In this document: piece by piece, positions 1 through 8,650 of the stretch | Layout of the letters: the number at the start of each line of letters is the position of its first letter | How positions within the stretch are numbered: position 1 is the stretch's first letter | The notes under the pieces: generated by a model | The model's database searches: none | Told to the model about the DNA's origin: nothing | The model's input: the letters and a program-made list of their open reading frames with translations, nothing else | Program-made: the position numbers and the translations under genes | From: JAHJDS01 sp964569795 | GTDB taxonomy: Bacteria; Desulfobacterota; Desulfarculia; Desulfarculales; JAHJDS01 | NCBI GenBank assembly: GCA_964569795.1 | Contig: CAZMVB010000004.1 | Span: forward strand, 129,016-193,015 | DNA: 64,000 nt | Reading direction: 5' to 3'

Positions 1-188
1 ACGTGGACCCGGTGACCGCGACCTACTATCTCAGCCGGGAGAGCATGTTGATTTCCGGCCGTTCCAAGATGATGTCCTGGCGCAAGAGATTGTTTGCCCG
101 GATATCGAAAAACGCGACCAACCCGACCATATTCTTCAACCTGCCGCCGGGGCGGGTGGTCGAGTTGGGAATCCAAGTCGAGTTGTAG
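1..188 (+). CDS. kup: Kup-family potassium uptake protein, C-terminal fragment (left edge)
   Basis: Only the last 61 codons are in the window (frame from base 3, stop at 186-188); the gene begins upstream. The fragment carries the typical C-terminal cytoplasmic tail of Kup/HAK/KT K+ transporters: a TATYYLSRE stretch, a WRKRLFARISKNA stretch and the terminal PPGRVVELGIQVEL. In the family this tail follows 12 membrane segments and a cytoplasmic domain; the protein imports K+ coupled to protons. No T-tracted terminator was seen in the 220 bases after the stop. A GC hairpin around 301-324 (GCCCGG..AGG / CCTCCGGGC) lacks a T-run. The match is by the tail only, but that tail is very characteristic. 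Confidence 0.88.
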   Translation, partial: VDPVTATYYLSRESMLISGRSKMMSWRKRLFARISKNATNPTIFFNLPPGRVVELGIQVEL

Positions 189-408
189 GCGGCGACGGTT
201 CCCCGAACCCGGAGGGCGCGCCCGGCTGGCTTGTCCCTGGGAATTGGAGCTGAAAGACGGCCGGGCGGCGGACCTCCGCCCCTGTCAGGGAAGTCGAAAG
301 CCGCCCGGGAGGCCCCTCCGGGCGACAAGACCACCGGCAGACCCGCCACTTCTTCCCGGAGTACGTCCTGGCCCAGGGACCCTTCCGCCTCCGGGGCGAT
401 TCCGCCCC

Positions 409-3400
409 TTACGGCAGCGCCGCGTCGGCCGAGGTCTCGAGATCCCGCCGCCGGCGGCGACGCCGTCCCAGCCACTGCTGCAACTGGTCGAAGTAGGTGT
501 AAATCACCGGCGTGATCAGGAGGGTGATCAACTGGCTCACCGCCAGGCCGCCGCACACGGCCAGGCCCAGGGGCTGGCGGGCGTCCCCGCCCGCGCCCAG
601 GCCCATGGCGATGGGCAGGATGCCCATGAAGGCGGCGATGGAGGTCATCATGATCGGCCGGAACCGGATCAGGGCCCCCTCGTAGATGGCCTCCCGGGCG
701 TTCTTGCCGTGGTCGCGCGACGCGGCCAGGGCGAAGTCGATCATCATGATGGCGTTCTTCTTGACGATGCCGATGAGCATGATCACGCCGACAAAGGCGT
801 ACAGGTCCAGTTGCCGACCGAAGACCATCAGCGTCAGCAGCGCCCCCAGGGCCGCCGCGGGCAGCGAGGCCAGGATGGTGATCGGATGGATGAAGCTCTC
901 GTAGAGGATGCCCAGGATGAGGTAGATCACCGCGATGGCCAGGATCATCAGCATGAAGAGGCTCTGCATGGACTCCTGAAAGGCCTGGGCCGTGCCCACG
1001 AACCGGCCGGTGACGGTCTCGGGGAGGACCGAGGCGGCGGCGGACTGGATGGCGCTGACGGCCTGGGACAGACTGACCCCGGGCTTGAGGTCGAAGGAGA
1101 TGGTCACCGCCGGCAGTTGGCCGACGTGGGTGATCCGAAGCGGTCCCTCACGCCGCAGCTTCCGCGTCACCACCGACAGGGGCACCAGCCGGCCGGTGTC
1201 CGAACGGACGTAGATCCAGGACAGGTCGTCGCTGTAGAGCTGGTCCTTGGGCAGGAGTTCGAGGATGACCTTGTACTCGTCGTCGGCGGAGTCGATCCGG
1301 GAGACCTCGCGGGCGGCGTAGGCCGAGTAGAGGGCGTCCTCGATGGCCTTGGCCGAAACCCCCAGCGTGGCGGCCTTGTCCCGGTCGATGGTCAGCCTGA
1401 CCTGGGCCGAGTGGATCATCAGGTCCGAGTTCACCCCGACCAGTTGGGGCAGGTTGGCCAGCTTGGCCACCAATCGTTGCGAGGCCGGATATAGGTCTTC
1501 GATGTTCGTGCCCAGCAGCGTGTACTGATACTTGGCAAAGGTGCGCATGGACCCGACCTGGATGGCCGGGGGGTTCATCAAGAACACCCTCAACCCCGGC
1601 ACGGCCAACATCTGCGGCCACAACCGGGCGATGACCTGGTCCACCGAGGACCGGCGCTTGTCCCGAGGCTTGAGATGGGCGAAGGCGATGCCCTCGTTCA
1701 TGGACGGCCGGAACCCGACGACCACGCCCACGCCGCTGACCGCCGGGTCCCGGGCGATGATGGCCCCGGCGGCGTTCATCCGCCGGCTCATGGAGTCGAA
1801 GGACACGTCCTGGTCGGCCATGGTGAAGGCGATGAAGAATCCCTCGTCCTGGCTGGGGAAGAACCCCTTGGGGATGGCCACGAACAGATAGGCCGTGGCC
1901 GCCACGGTGCCCAGGGCCACGCCCAGGGTGATCAGGCGGTGGCGCAGCACCCACCGGAGCATATGGTCGTAGATCCGCCTGGCGAGGCGGAAGATCCGGC
2001 CGCCCTCGCTTTCGGCGTGCGATCCCGCACTGGTGGCCCGCAGCCGGATGACTCGGCTGGCCAGCATCGGGGTCAAGGTCAGCGAGACCACCCCCGAGAT
2101 CAGGACGGCCACGGTGATGGTCACGGCGAACTCGGTCAGGATCCGTCCCACCAGGCCGGACATGAGCAGGATCGGCAAAAACACCGCCACCAGGGCCAGG
2201 GTCATCGAGATGATCGTGAACCCGATCTCCTTGGCCCCGTCCACGGCCGCCATAAAGGGGGTCTTGCCCATCTCGATGTGGCGATAGACGTTTTCGAGCA
2301 TGACGATGGCGTCGTCCACCACCAGGCCCACGGCCAGGGTCAGGGCCATGAGCGACAGGTTGTCCAGGGAATAGCCAAAGGCGGCCATCAGGGCGAAGGT
2401 GCCCACCAGGGAGGTGGGCACGGCCAGGCTGGTGATGATCGTGGCCGGGATGTTGTGCAAAAACAGAAACACCACCAGGACCACCAGGCCCACGGCCAGC
2501 AGCAGGGTGTACTGGACGTCCCGGATCGACGCCCGGATGGACTCGGACTTGTCATGCAGGATCCGCAGCTTGATCGACCGCGGCAATTGTTCCCTCATGG
2601 AGGGCAGGATCTTGCGGAAGTTATCGACCACCTCGATGGTGTTGGCCCCGGGCTGGATCATCACCCCGAAAATGACGCCCCGCCGCCCCCCGTACCAGCT
2701 GGCGGTCCGGTTCAGCTCGACCCCGGGCTCGACCCGGCCCAGCTCCCCCAGGCGGACCGGCCGGCCGTTGCGGTAGGCGACGATGATCCGGGCGTACTGC
2801 TTGGCCTTGTATAACTGGCCGCGGGCGTCGATCATCAGCAACTGGTTCCGGTTTTCCAGAAAGCCGGTGGGCAGGTTGACATTGGCCGCGCTGACGGCGG
2901 CGACCACCTGATCGTAGCCGATGCCGCGGGCGGCCAGGGCCTTGGGGTCGAGCTGGATGCGGACGGCGTATTTCTGCTCGCCCAGGATCTGGACCTGGGC
3001 CACGTCCTTGATCGAGGCGATGCGCCGGCTGACAAAGGTCTTGGCGTACTGGTTGACCGTGGACAGGGGCAGGGTGTCCGAGCTGAGCATGAGATAGAGC
3101 ACCGGCCGGTCGGACGGGTTGACCTTGACGTAGGACGGCGGCTGGGGAAGGTTGTTGGGCAGCTTGGCCCGGCTGATGGCCGCCTGGACGTCCTGGGCGG
3201 CGCCGTCGATGCTGCGGTCGAGCCGGAACTGGAGGGTGATGGTCGTCTGGCCCAGGGCGCTGACCGAACTCATGGAGTCCAGGCCGGAGATGTTGCTGAA
3301 CTCGCTCTCCAGGGGGGTGGCCACCACCGCGGCCATGGTCTCGGGGCTGGCCCCGGGCAGGTTGGCCGTGACCATGATGGTCGGGTAATCGATCCGGGGC

Positions 3401-3510
3401 AGCTGGCTGGTGGGCAGCTGGAAATAGCCCACCACTCCGAACATGACAAAGGCGGTCATGACCAGGATGGTCATCACCGGCCGGCGGATGAACAGTTCGG
3501 ACGGGCTCAT
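409..3510 (-). CDS. RND multidrug efflux permease (MdtB/MdtC/AcrB-like, HAE1 family)
   Basis: 1033 residues, normal length for an inner-membrane RND pump that exports drugs or other amphiphiles using proton motive force. Visible features: N-terminal helix in SELFIRRPVMTILVM, the LPRIDYPTIMVTANLPGASP porter stretch, the TM4 proton-relay pair in LAVGLVVDDAIVMLENVYRH, and the C-terminal repeat of the transmembrane block (GVIMLIGIVKKNAIMMIDFA). The start ATG overlaps the stop of the upstream adaptor gene in an ATGA overlap (3507-3510), so the two are translationally coupled. No outer-membrane channel gene is next to it. The P-T-S-Q-L-P-R-I-D-Y-P stretch resembles MdtB/MdtC/MuxB-type pumps more than AcrB, but substrate cannot be read from sequence. 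Confidence 0.93.
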   Translation of the reverse strand: MSPSELFIRRPVMTILVMTAFVMFGVVGYFQLPTSQLPRIDYPTIMVTANLPGASPETMAAVVATPLESEFSNISGLDSMSSVSALGQTTITLQFRLDRSIDGAAQDVQAAISRAKLPNNLPQPPSYVKVNPSDRPVLYLMLSSDTLPLSTVNQYAKTFVSRRIASIKDVAQVQILGEQKYAVRIQLDPKALAARGIGYDQVVAAVSAANVNLPTGFLENRNQLLMIDARGQLYKAKQYARIIVAYRNGRPVRLGELGRVEPGVELNRTASWYGGRRGVIFGVMIQPGANTIEVVDNFRKILPSMREQLPRSIKLRILHDKSESIRASIRDVQYTLLLAVGLVVLVVFLFLHNIPATIITSLAVPTSLVGTFALMAAFGYSLDNLSLMALTLAVGLVVDDAIVMLENVYRHIEMGKTPFMAAVDGAKEIGFTIISMTLALVAVFLPILLMSGLVGRILTEFAVTITVAVLISGVVSLTLTPMLASRVIRLRATSAGSHAESEGGRIFRLARRIYDHMLRWVLRHRLITLGVALGTVAATAYLFVAIPKGFFPSQDEGFFIAFTMADQDVSFDSMSRRMNAAGAIIARDPAVSGVGVVVGFRPSMNEGIAFAHLKPRDKRRSSVDQVIARLWPQMLAVPGLRVFLMNPPAIQVGSMRTFAKYQYTLLGTNIEDLYPASQRLVAKLANLPQLVGVNSDLMIHSAQVRLTIDRDKAATLGVSAKAIEDALYSAYAAREVSRIDSADDEYKVILELLPKDQLYSDDLSWIYVRSDTGRLVPLSVVTRKLRREGPLRITHVGQLPAVTISFDLKPGVSLSQAVSAIQSAAASVLPETVTGRFVGTAQAFQESMQSLFMLMILAIAVIYLILGILYESFIHPITILASLPAAALGALLTLMVFGRQLDLYAFVGVIMLIGIVKKNAIMMIDFALAASRDHGKNAREAIYEGALIRFRPIMMTSIAAFMGILPIAMGLGAGGDARQPLGLAVCGGLAVSQLITLLITPVIYTYFDQLQQWLGRRRRRRRDLETSADAALP

Positions 3511-4733
3511 GGCCGGCCCTTTTTCGCCCTGGCCCTTTCCGGTTGACCGGCTCGCTCGCCGGCCTTGATCTGGATGGCCGTTGATTGTCGCAGTGGGGGC
3601 AGGGTCCGGATCAGCACCCGGGCACCCTTATAAAGCCCCAGTTGGCCCGAGGTGGCCACCTTCTCGCCGGCCTTGATCCCCCGGGAGATGACCGCCAGGC
3701 CGCCGACCACCCGGTCCACGACCACCGGCCGGACGCTGACCGTTTGGTTCGGCCCGATGACGAAGGCCAGCCTCTTGCCCGCCGGTCCCTGGCGCACGGC
3801 CCGACTGGGAACCACCACCACGCCGTGCTCCATTTTCAGGATCAGGGAGACGGTCACGAACCGGCCGGGCCAGAACCTCAGGTTCCGGTTGGCAAAGGTC
3901 GCCCGCAGGATCACCGTGCCGGTGGTCTTGTCGATCTCGTTGTCGATGAAGGTCAGCTTTCCCTTGGCCGGCGGGCGGGTGTCGCCGGCCTGGACGGCCC
4001 GGACCGTGAGCGGCTTTTGGGCGTAGTAGCGGCGGACCTCGCCCAGCACCCGGCCCGGTACGGCGAAGGTGACGTACACCGGTTGCATCTGGTTGATCAC
4101 CACCAGGTTCTGACCCGGGGTGGGCCAGACCTGGTTGCCGGCGGTCACCAGGAGCCGGCCGGCCAGGCCGGTGATGGGCGAGCGGATGGTGCAATAGCCG
4201 AGCTTGAGTCGGGCGGCGACGATGGCCGCCCGATCGGCCACGATCGAGGCCTTCAGGGTCGCGACCTTGAGCACATACGTATCGTATTGTTCCTGGGAGA
4301 CGAAGTCGCGCTTCACCAGCCGGTTATAGCGGGCCACCTGGCGCCGGGCGTTGGCCAACTCGGCCAGATTACTGGTCAGTTTGGCCTTGGCCTGGTCCAG
4401 GTCGGCCTGATAGGTCCGGGGGTCGATGGTGAACAGGACCTGACCGGCCTTGACCAGCTTCCCCTCCCGGAAGTGGACCTTGTCCAGTTGACCCGAGACC
4501 TGGGGGACGATCTTGACCGTGGCCATGGGTTCCACCCGGCCGATGGCCCGGATCTCCAGCGGAACGTCCTTTTTAACGGCCGTGGCCGCGGTCACCGGGA
4601 CCGGCGGGCGTCGGCGCCGGGCCCGCTTTTCGTTCTTGCAGCCGAAAAGACCGATCACCCCGGCGCAGACCAGCGCCACGGTCCCGGCCATGATCCATCT
4701 CGATTTCGGGGGACACTCGAAGTAGGAAGACAT
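3507..4733 (-). CDS. RND periplasmic adaptor (membrane fusion protein), probable lipoprotein
   Basis: About 408 residues from the ATG at 4733, chosen over an upstream in-frame start at 4796 because GGTGGGAG sits just ahead of it. N-terminal hydrophobic segment ends in a lipobox-like VIGLFGC, so it is probably lipid-anchored to the inner membrane facing the periplasm. Family features follow: the first lipoyl half with PQVSGQLDKVHFREGKLVKAG, a coiled-coil hairpin (AKLTSNLAELANARRQVAR), the second lipoyl half (LGYCTIRSPITGLAG) and beta-barrel domains. It links the downstream RND permease to a TolC-type channel, which must be encoded elsewhere. First gene of the two-gene operon. Confidence 0.92.
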   Translation of the reverse strand: MSSYFECPPKSRWIMAGTVALVCAGVIGLFGCKNEKRARRRRPPVPVTAATAVKKDVPLEIRAIGRVEPMATVKIVPQVSGQLDKVHFREGKLVKAGQVLFTIDPRTYQADLDQAKAKLTSNLAELANARRQVARYNRLVKRDFVSQEQYDTYVLKVATLKASIVADRAAIVAARLKLGYCTIRSPITGLAGRLLVTAGNQVWPTPGQNLVVINQMQPVYVTFAVPGRVLGEVRRYYAQKPLTVRAVQAGDTRPPAKGKLTFIDNEIDKTTGTVILRATFANRNLRFWPGRFVTVSLILKMEHGVVVVPSRAVRQGPAGKRLAFVIGPNQTVSVRPVVVDRVVGGLAVISRGIKAGEKVATSGQLGLYKGARVLIRTLPPLRQSTAIQIKAGERAGQPERARAKKGRP

Positions 4734-4803
4734 TGGCTCTCCCACCTTGAACAGGCCTGATGAAACGGGGGGCGCAAACCGGCGTCCGCACCCCAAGGGG
4801 GGA

Positions 4804-4833
4804 ATTCTATCAAGTCATCCGGCCAAAGTCCAA
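4804..4833 (-). promoter_or_regulatory. Putative sigma-70 promoter for the RND operon
   Basis: On the minus strand TTGGAC (4828-4833) and TAGAAT (4804-4809) are separated by 18 bases, about 70 bases upstream of the adaptor start. Visual match only. Confidence 0.35.
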
Positions 4834-4900
4834 TGGTCTTTGTCAATTTGACGATACACCTCCCTTTTTCCGGAACGAAGCCCCCTGGCCGCGGCCGCCG

Positions 4901-4929
4901 TTGCGGACCGCTTTCGCGCCGGGTATGTT
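4901..4929 (+). promoter_or_regulatory. Putative sigma-70 promoter for the citrate synthase-sdhAB operon
   Basis: TTGCGG (4901-4906), 17-base spacer, TATGTT (4924-4929), about 40 bases before the citrate synthase ATG. Weak -35 but correct spacing and position. Confidence 0.4.
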
Positions 4930-4968
4930 TATTAACAAAACTTCGGTTCCGGGACGGGGGCAGGATCA

Positions 4969-6150
4969 ATGGCCGAACAGGTCCGGGTCAAGAACATCGG
5001 GCTGCGGGGCGTCACCGTGGCCGATTCCAGGATCAGCTTCATCGACGGGGAGCGGGGCATCCTCATTTACCGCGGTTACCGCGTCGAGGACCTGGCCGAG
5101 AACGCCACTTTTCCGGAGACGGCCTATCTGTTGCTCCACGGCGAGCTGCCCGGCCGGTCGAAGCTGGCGGAATTCCAATCGCTGATCACCGCCCACCGCA
5201 CCGTCCCGGAGTTCATCCTGGACGGATATCGGCGCTGGCCGCGGACCGGGTCGCCCATGGACGTGCTCCAGGCCTCGGTGCCGCTTCTGGCCCTGGCCGA
5301 TCCCCGGCCGCTGGCCGCCGCCCGGGACCATCTGTCCGAACAGGCCGCGATTCTGATCGCCCGCTTCCCGACCCTGGTCGCCGCCTGGCACCGGATCAGG
5401 GGCGGCCTCGAACCCGTCGAGCCCGACGACTCCCTGGACCACGCCGCCAATTTCCTGTACATGCTCACCGGCGAGCGGCCCGACGAGGCCACGGCCCGGG
5501 ACCTGGACGTCTGCCTGACCCTCCACGCCGATCACACCTTCAACGCCTCGACCTTTGCCTGCCGCGAGGTGGTCAGCACCCGGGCCCACATCTACGCCGG
5601 GGTGGCCGCCGGGGTGGGGGCCCTGGCCGGGAGCCTCCACGGCGGGGCCAACGCCCGGGTGATGGAGATGCTCCTGGCCCTCGAGGAGGTCGAAGACATC
5701 GAGGGCTGGGTCCGAAAGACCCTGGACGCCGGCGAGCGGATCATGGGCCTGGGCCACGCCGTTTATCAGACCGAGGACCCCCGGGCCAGGTTTCTGCGGG
5801 CCATGGGCCACCGTCTGGGGGAGCAAACCGGCCAGCGCTGGTTCGAGATCTCGGACCGGATCGAGCGGGCCGCCCTGGCCGAGTTCGCCCGCCAGGGAAA
5901 GACCCGGATCCGGCCCAACGTGGACTTCAACTCCGCCCCGGTCTATCATCTGATGGGCATTCCCCTGGACCTGATGACCCCGGTGTTCGCCGTCGCCCGG
6001 GTGGCCGGCTGGTGCGCCCACATCATCGAGGAGATCTTCGCCGAGGCCCAGGACCAGGCCGCCATCTACCGGCCCCGGGCCGAGTACGTGGGCGATTACT
6101 GCGGTCTTTTAGGCTGCGAGTTTCTGCCCCTGTCCGAGCGCGGCGGGTGA
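4969..6150 (+). CDS. gltA: Citrate synthase (citrate/2-methylcitrate synthase family)
   Basis: 393 residues, typical for the short type of citrate synthase, which condenses oxaloacetate and acetyl-CoA (or propionyl-CoA in methylcitrate synthases) in the cytoplasm. N-terminal SRISFIDGERGILIYRGY is the family signature. The catalytic residues are visible: His in SLHGGANARVMEML, His in GLGHAVYQTEDPRA and Asp in PNVDFNSAPVYHLMGIP. It heads a cluster with succinate dehydrogenase/fumarate reductase subunits, supporting a TCA-cycle role, oxidative or reductive. Its stop TGA overlaps a possible GTG start of the next gene. Citrate versus 2-methylcitrate specificity cannot be separated by eye. Confidence 0.93.
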   Translation: MAEQVRVKNIGLRGVTVADSRISFIDGERGILIYRGYRVEDLAENATFPETAYLLLHGELPGRSKLAEFQSLITAHRTVPEFILDGYRRWPRTGSPMDVLQASVPLLALADPRPLAAARDHLSEQAAILIARFPTLVAAWHRIRGGLEPVEPDDSLDHAANFLYMLTGERPDEATARDLDVCLTLHADHTFNASTFACREVVSTRAHIYAGVAAGVGALAGSLHGGANARVMEMLLALEEVEDIEGWVRKTLDAGERIMGLGHAVYQTEDPRARFLRAMGHRLGEQTGQRWFEISDRIERAALAEFARQGKTRIRPNVDFNSAPVYHLMGIPLDLMTPVFAVARVAGWCAHIIEEIFAEAQDQAAIYRPRAEYVGDYCGLLGCEFLPLSERGG

Positions 6151-6164
6151 AGGCCGCGGCAGCC

Positions 6165-7886
6165 ATGGTTCATCGTCACGACATCCTCATCGTCGGCTCG
6201 GGCCTGGCCGGTCTCCGGGCGGCCCTGATCGCCGCCGGGCGGGCCGACACGGCCGTCATCAGCAAGGTCTATCCGACCCGGTCCCACTCGGGCGCGGCCC
6301 AGGGCGGGATCGGCGCCGCCCTGGGCAACGAGGAGCCGGACGACCCCGAGTGGCACCTTTTCGACACCGTCAAGGGCGGCGATTACCTGACCGACCAGGA
6401 CGCCGCCGAGTTTTTCGTCAGGGACGCCCCCCGGGCAATCTACGAACTGGAGCACATGGGCGTCCCCTTCAACCGGACCCCTGACGGAAAGATCGCCCAG
6501 CGGGCCTTTGGCGGACACACCCGGGACTTCGGCCGGGGGCCAATCAAGAGGGCCTGCTTTGCCGCCGACCGGACCGGCCGGGTCATCCTGGACACCCTGT
6601 ACGGCCGGGCCGTGGCCGCCGGGCTGAAGGTCTATCCCGAGTTCGTCCTCCTCGACCTGGTCCGCCGGGAGGACCGGGCCGTGGGTCTGGTCGCCCTCGA
6701 ATTGGCCACGGGCCGGCTGCACGCCTTCGAGACCCGGGCCGTCCTCCTGGCCACGGGCGGCTACGGCCGGCTGTTTCAGACCAGTTCCAACTGCTTCGCC
6801 AACACCGGGGACGGGCCGGCCGCCTGTTTTCGGGCCGGCTGGCCCCTCGAGGACCTGGAGTTCGTCCAGTTTCACCCCACGGGCATTTTTGGTCTGGGGG
6901 TCCTCATCTCCGAGGCGGCCCGGGGCGAGGGGGGGATTCTGAGAAACGACCCGGGCGAACCCTTCATGGCCCGGTACGCCCCGACGATCAAGGATCTGGC
7001 CCCCCGGGACGTGGTCGCCCGGGCCATCGCCACCGAGATCCGCCAGGGCCGGGGCATCGGCGGCCGGGACTTTGTTCACCTGGACCTGACCCATCTCGGG
7101 GCCGAGCGGCTGGCCGAGCGGTTGAGCGACATCTCGTCCTTTGTCCGCATCTACCTGGGGATCGATCCGGCCGAGCGTCCCATTCCCGTGGCCCCGACCT
7201 GCCACTACATGATGGGCGGTATCCCGACCGACCTCCAGGGCCGGGTCCTGGACGAGACGGGCCGGGTCGTGCCCGGGCTCTATGCGGCGGGCGAGGCGGC
7301 CTGCGTCTCGGTCCACGGGGCCAACCGGCTGGGCTGCAACTCGCTGCTGGACCTGGTGGTCTTCGGCCGCCGGGCCGGTCTGGCCATGGTCGATGACCTG
7401 AGCGGTTTGGACCACGTCCCGGTCGGTCCGGGACCCTTGCGCCGGGCCGAGGACCGGCTGGAGACCCTCTTGAAAAACGACCGGGGCGAGCGGCAGGCGG
7501 CCCTGCGCCGGGAGCTGCAGGGGGTGATGATGGAGCACTGCTCGGTGTTTCGGACCGAGGCGGGCCTGGCCGCGGCCCAGGAACGGATCGCCGGGCTCAG
7601 GGGGCGGGCCGCGTCCCTGGTCGTTGAGGACAAGTCGGCCGCCTTCAACCTCGATCTGATCGAGGCCGTGGAACTCGACTCGCTGCTGCCCCTGGCCGAG
7701 GCCACCCTGGCCGCGGCCCGGGCCCGGACCGAGAGCCGGGGGGCCCACTGGCGGGAGGACTTCCCCGAGCGAGACGACGACGCCTGGCTCAAGCACACCC
7801 TGATCACGGCCGGGCCGGACGGGCCGGCGCTGACCTACAAACCGGTGACCGTCACCCGGTTTGCGCCCCGGCCCCGGACCTACTGA
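6165..7886 (+). CDS. sdhA: Succinate dehydrogenase/fumarate reductase flavoprotein subunit
   Basis: 573 residues from the ATG at 6165; a GTG at 6147 overlapping the gltA stop is an alternative start. FAD-binding Rossmann motif HDILIVGSGLAGLRAAL, then SHSGAAQGGIGAALGNE with the His that normally carries covalent FAD. Active-site stretch FGGHTRDFGRG and the substrate/FAD region PTCHYMMGGIPTD near residue 345. SVHGANRLGCNSLLDLVVFGRRAG is the C-terminal FAD signature. Oxidises succinate or reduces fumarate; electrons pass to the iron-sulfur subunit next door. No SdhC/SdhD-like membrane protein is encoded beside it, so direction, electron partner and location cannot be assigned. Confidence 0.94.
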   Translation: MVHRHDILIVGSGLAGLRAALIAAGRADTAVISKVYPTRSHSGAAQGGIGAALGNEEPDDPEWHLFDTVKGGDYLTDQDAAEFFVRDAPRAIYELEHMGVPFNRTPDGKIAQRAFGGHTRDFGRGPIKRACFAADRTGRVILDTLYGRAVAAGLKVYPEFVLLDLVRREDRAVGLVALELATGRLHAFETRAVLLATGGYGRLFQTSSNCFANTGDGPAACFRAGWPLEDLEFVQFHPTGIFGLGVLISEAARGEGGILRNDPGEPFMARYAPTIKDLAPRDVVARAIATEIRQGRGIGGRDFVHLDLTHLGAERLAERLSDISSFVRIYLGIDPAERPIPVAPTCHYMMGGIPTDLQGRVLDETGRVVPGLYAAGEAACVSVHGANRLGCNSLLDLVVFGRRAGLAMVDDLSGLDHVPVGPGPLRRAEDRLETLLKNDRGERQAALRRELQGVMMEHCSVFRTEAGLAAAQERIAGLRGRAASLVVEDKSAAFNLDLIEAVELDSLLPLAEATLAAARARTESRGAHWREDFPERDDDAWLKHTLITAGPDGPALTYKPVTVTRFAPRPRTY

Positions 7887-7888
7887 CC

Positions 7889-8650
7889 ATGAACCGACGT
7901 TTTTCGATCAGGCGCTTCGACCCGGCCGCGGAGGAAAAAGTCCGGTACGACTTCTGGGAGATCGAGGTCGAGCGACAGGAGCGGGTCCTGGACGCCCTGA
8001 ACCGGATCAAGTGGACCAAGGACGGGAGCCTCAGCTTCCGCCAGTCCTGCGCCCACGGGGTGTGCGGCTCGTGCGCCGTGCGCCTAAACGGCCGCTGCGC
8101 CCTGGCCTGTCAGACCCTGGTCGGGACCTTGGACACCGACGAGATCATTGTCGAACCGCTGCCTCACTTCACCGTCCTCAAGGACCTGATCGTCGATCTC
8201 GAGCCTTTTTTCGCCCGGGTGGAACGGGTGCGGCCCTTCCTGATCTCCCGGGACGAACCGCCGGAGCGGGAACGCCTCCAAGACCCCGAAGAGCGGCGCC
8301 GGATCGACCAGGTCATCCGCTGCATCCTGTGCGCCGCCTGCGTCGGGGCCTGTCCCACCCTGGACGATCACCCGGCCTTCCTCGGCCCGGCGCCCCTGGT
8401 TCAGGCCTTCCGGCAGGTCTTCGACAGTCGCGACCAGGAGCGCGACTCGCGCCTGGCTCAACTGGACGATCCAGACGGGGCCTGGGGCTGCGTCAATAAA
8501 TTCAAATGCACCCGGGTCTGTCCCAAGGAAATTCCGGTCACCAAATCCATCAATCAGATCAAGCGGGCCATCGAACAGTCCAGGACAAGAGAATCCGAGC
8601 CGCCGGCCGGGGGAGGGCCGCCATCAGGCCCTGGGTCACGGTCATCCTGA
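7889..8650 (+). CDS. sdhB: Succinate dehydrogenase/fumarate reductase iron-sulfur subunit
   Basis: 253 residues starting two bases after sdhA. N-terminal plant-type [2Fe-2S] ferredoxin domain with CAHGVCGSCAVRLNGRCALAC (residues about 53-73). C-terminal bacterial ferredoxin domain with CILCAACVGACP and CVNKFKCTRVCP, giving ligands for [4Fe-4S] and [3Fe-4S] clusters. It carries electrons between the flavoprotein and, in the usual enzyme, a membrane quinone site. No CCG domain is present, so it is not obviously a TfrB-type thiol:fumarate reductase. The last 9 bases overlap the convergent diguanylate cyclase gene; the Gly/Pro/Ser-rich C-terminus is low complexity. Confidence 0.94.
   Translation: MNRRFSIRRFDPAAEEKVRYDFWEIEVERQERVLDALNRIKWTKDGSLSFRQSCAHGVCGSCAVRLNGRCALACQTLVGTLDTDEIIVEPLPHFTVLKDLIVDLEPFFARVERVRPFLISRDEPPERERLQDPEERRRIDQVIRCILCAACVGACPTLDDHPAFLGPAPLVQAFRQVFDSRDQERDSRLAQLDDPDGAWGCVNKFKCTRVCPKEIPVTKSINQIKRAIEQSRTRESEPPAGGGPPSGPGSRSS

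Noticed and set aside
26..556. Minus-strand frame of 176 codons over the RND gene end and the kup tail
   Set aside because: It is the out-of-frame shadow of the RND gene and runs antisense to the recognisable Kup C-terminus.
4833..6164. Long in-frame extension upstream of the SdhA start
   Set aside because: It lies over citrate synthase in another frame and is Arg/Gly/Pro-rich, as expected for a GC-rich shadow; the flavoprotein begins at MVHRHDILIVGSG.
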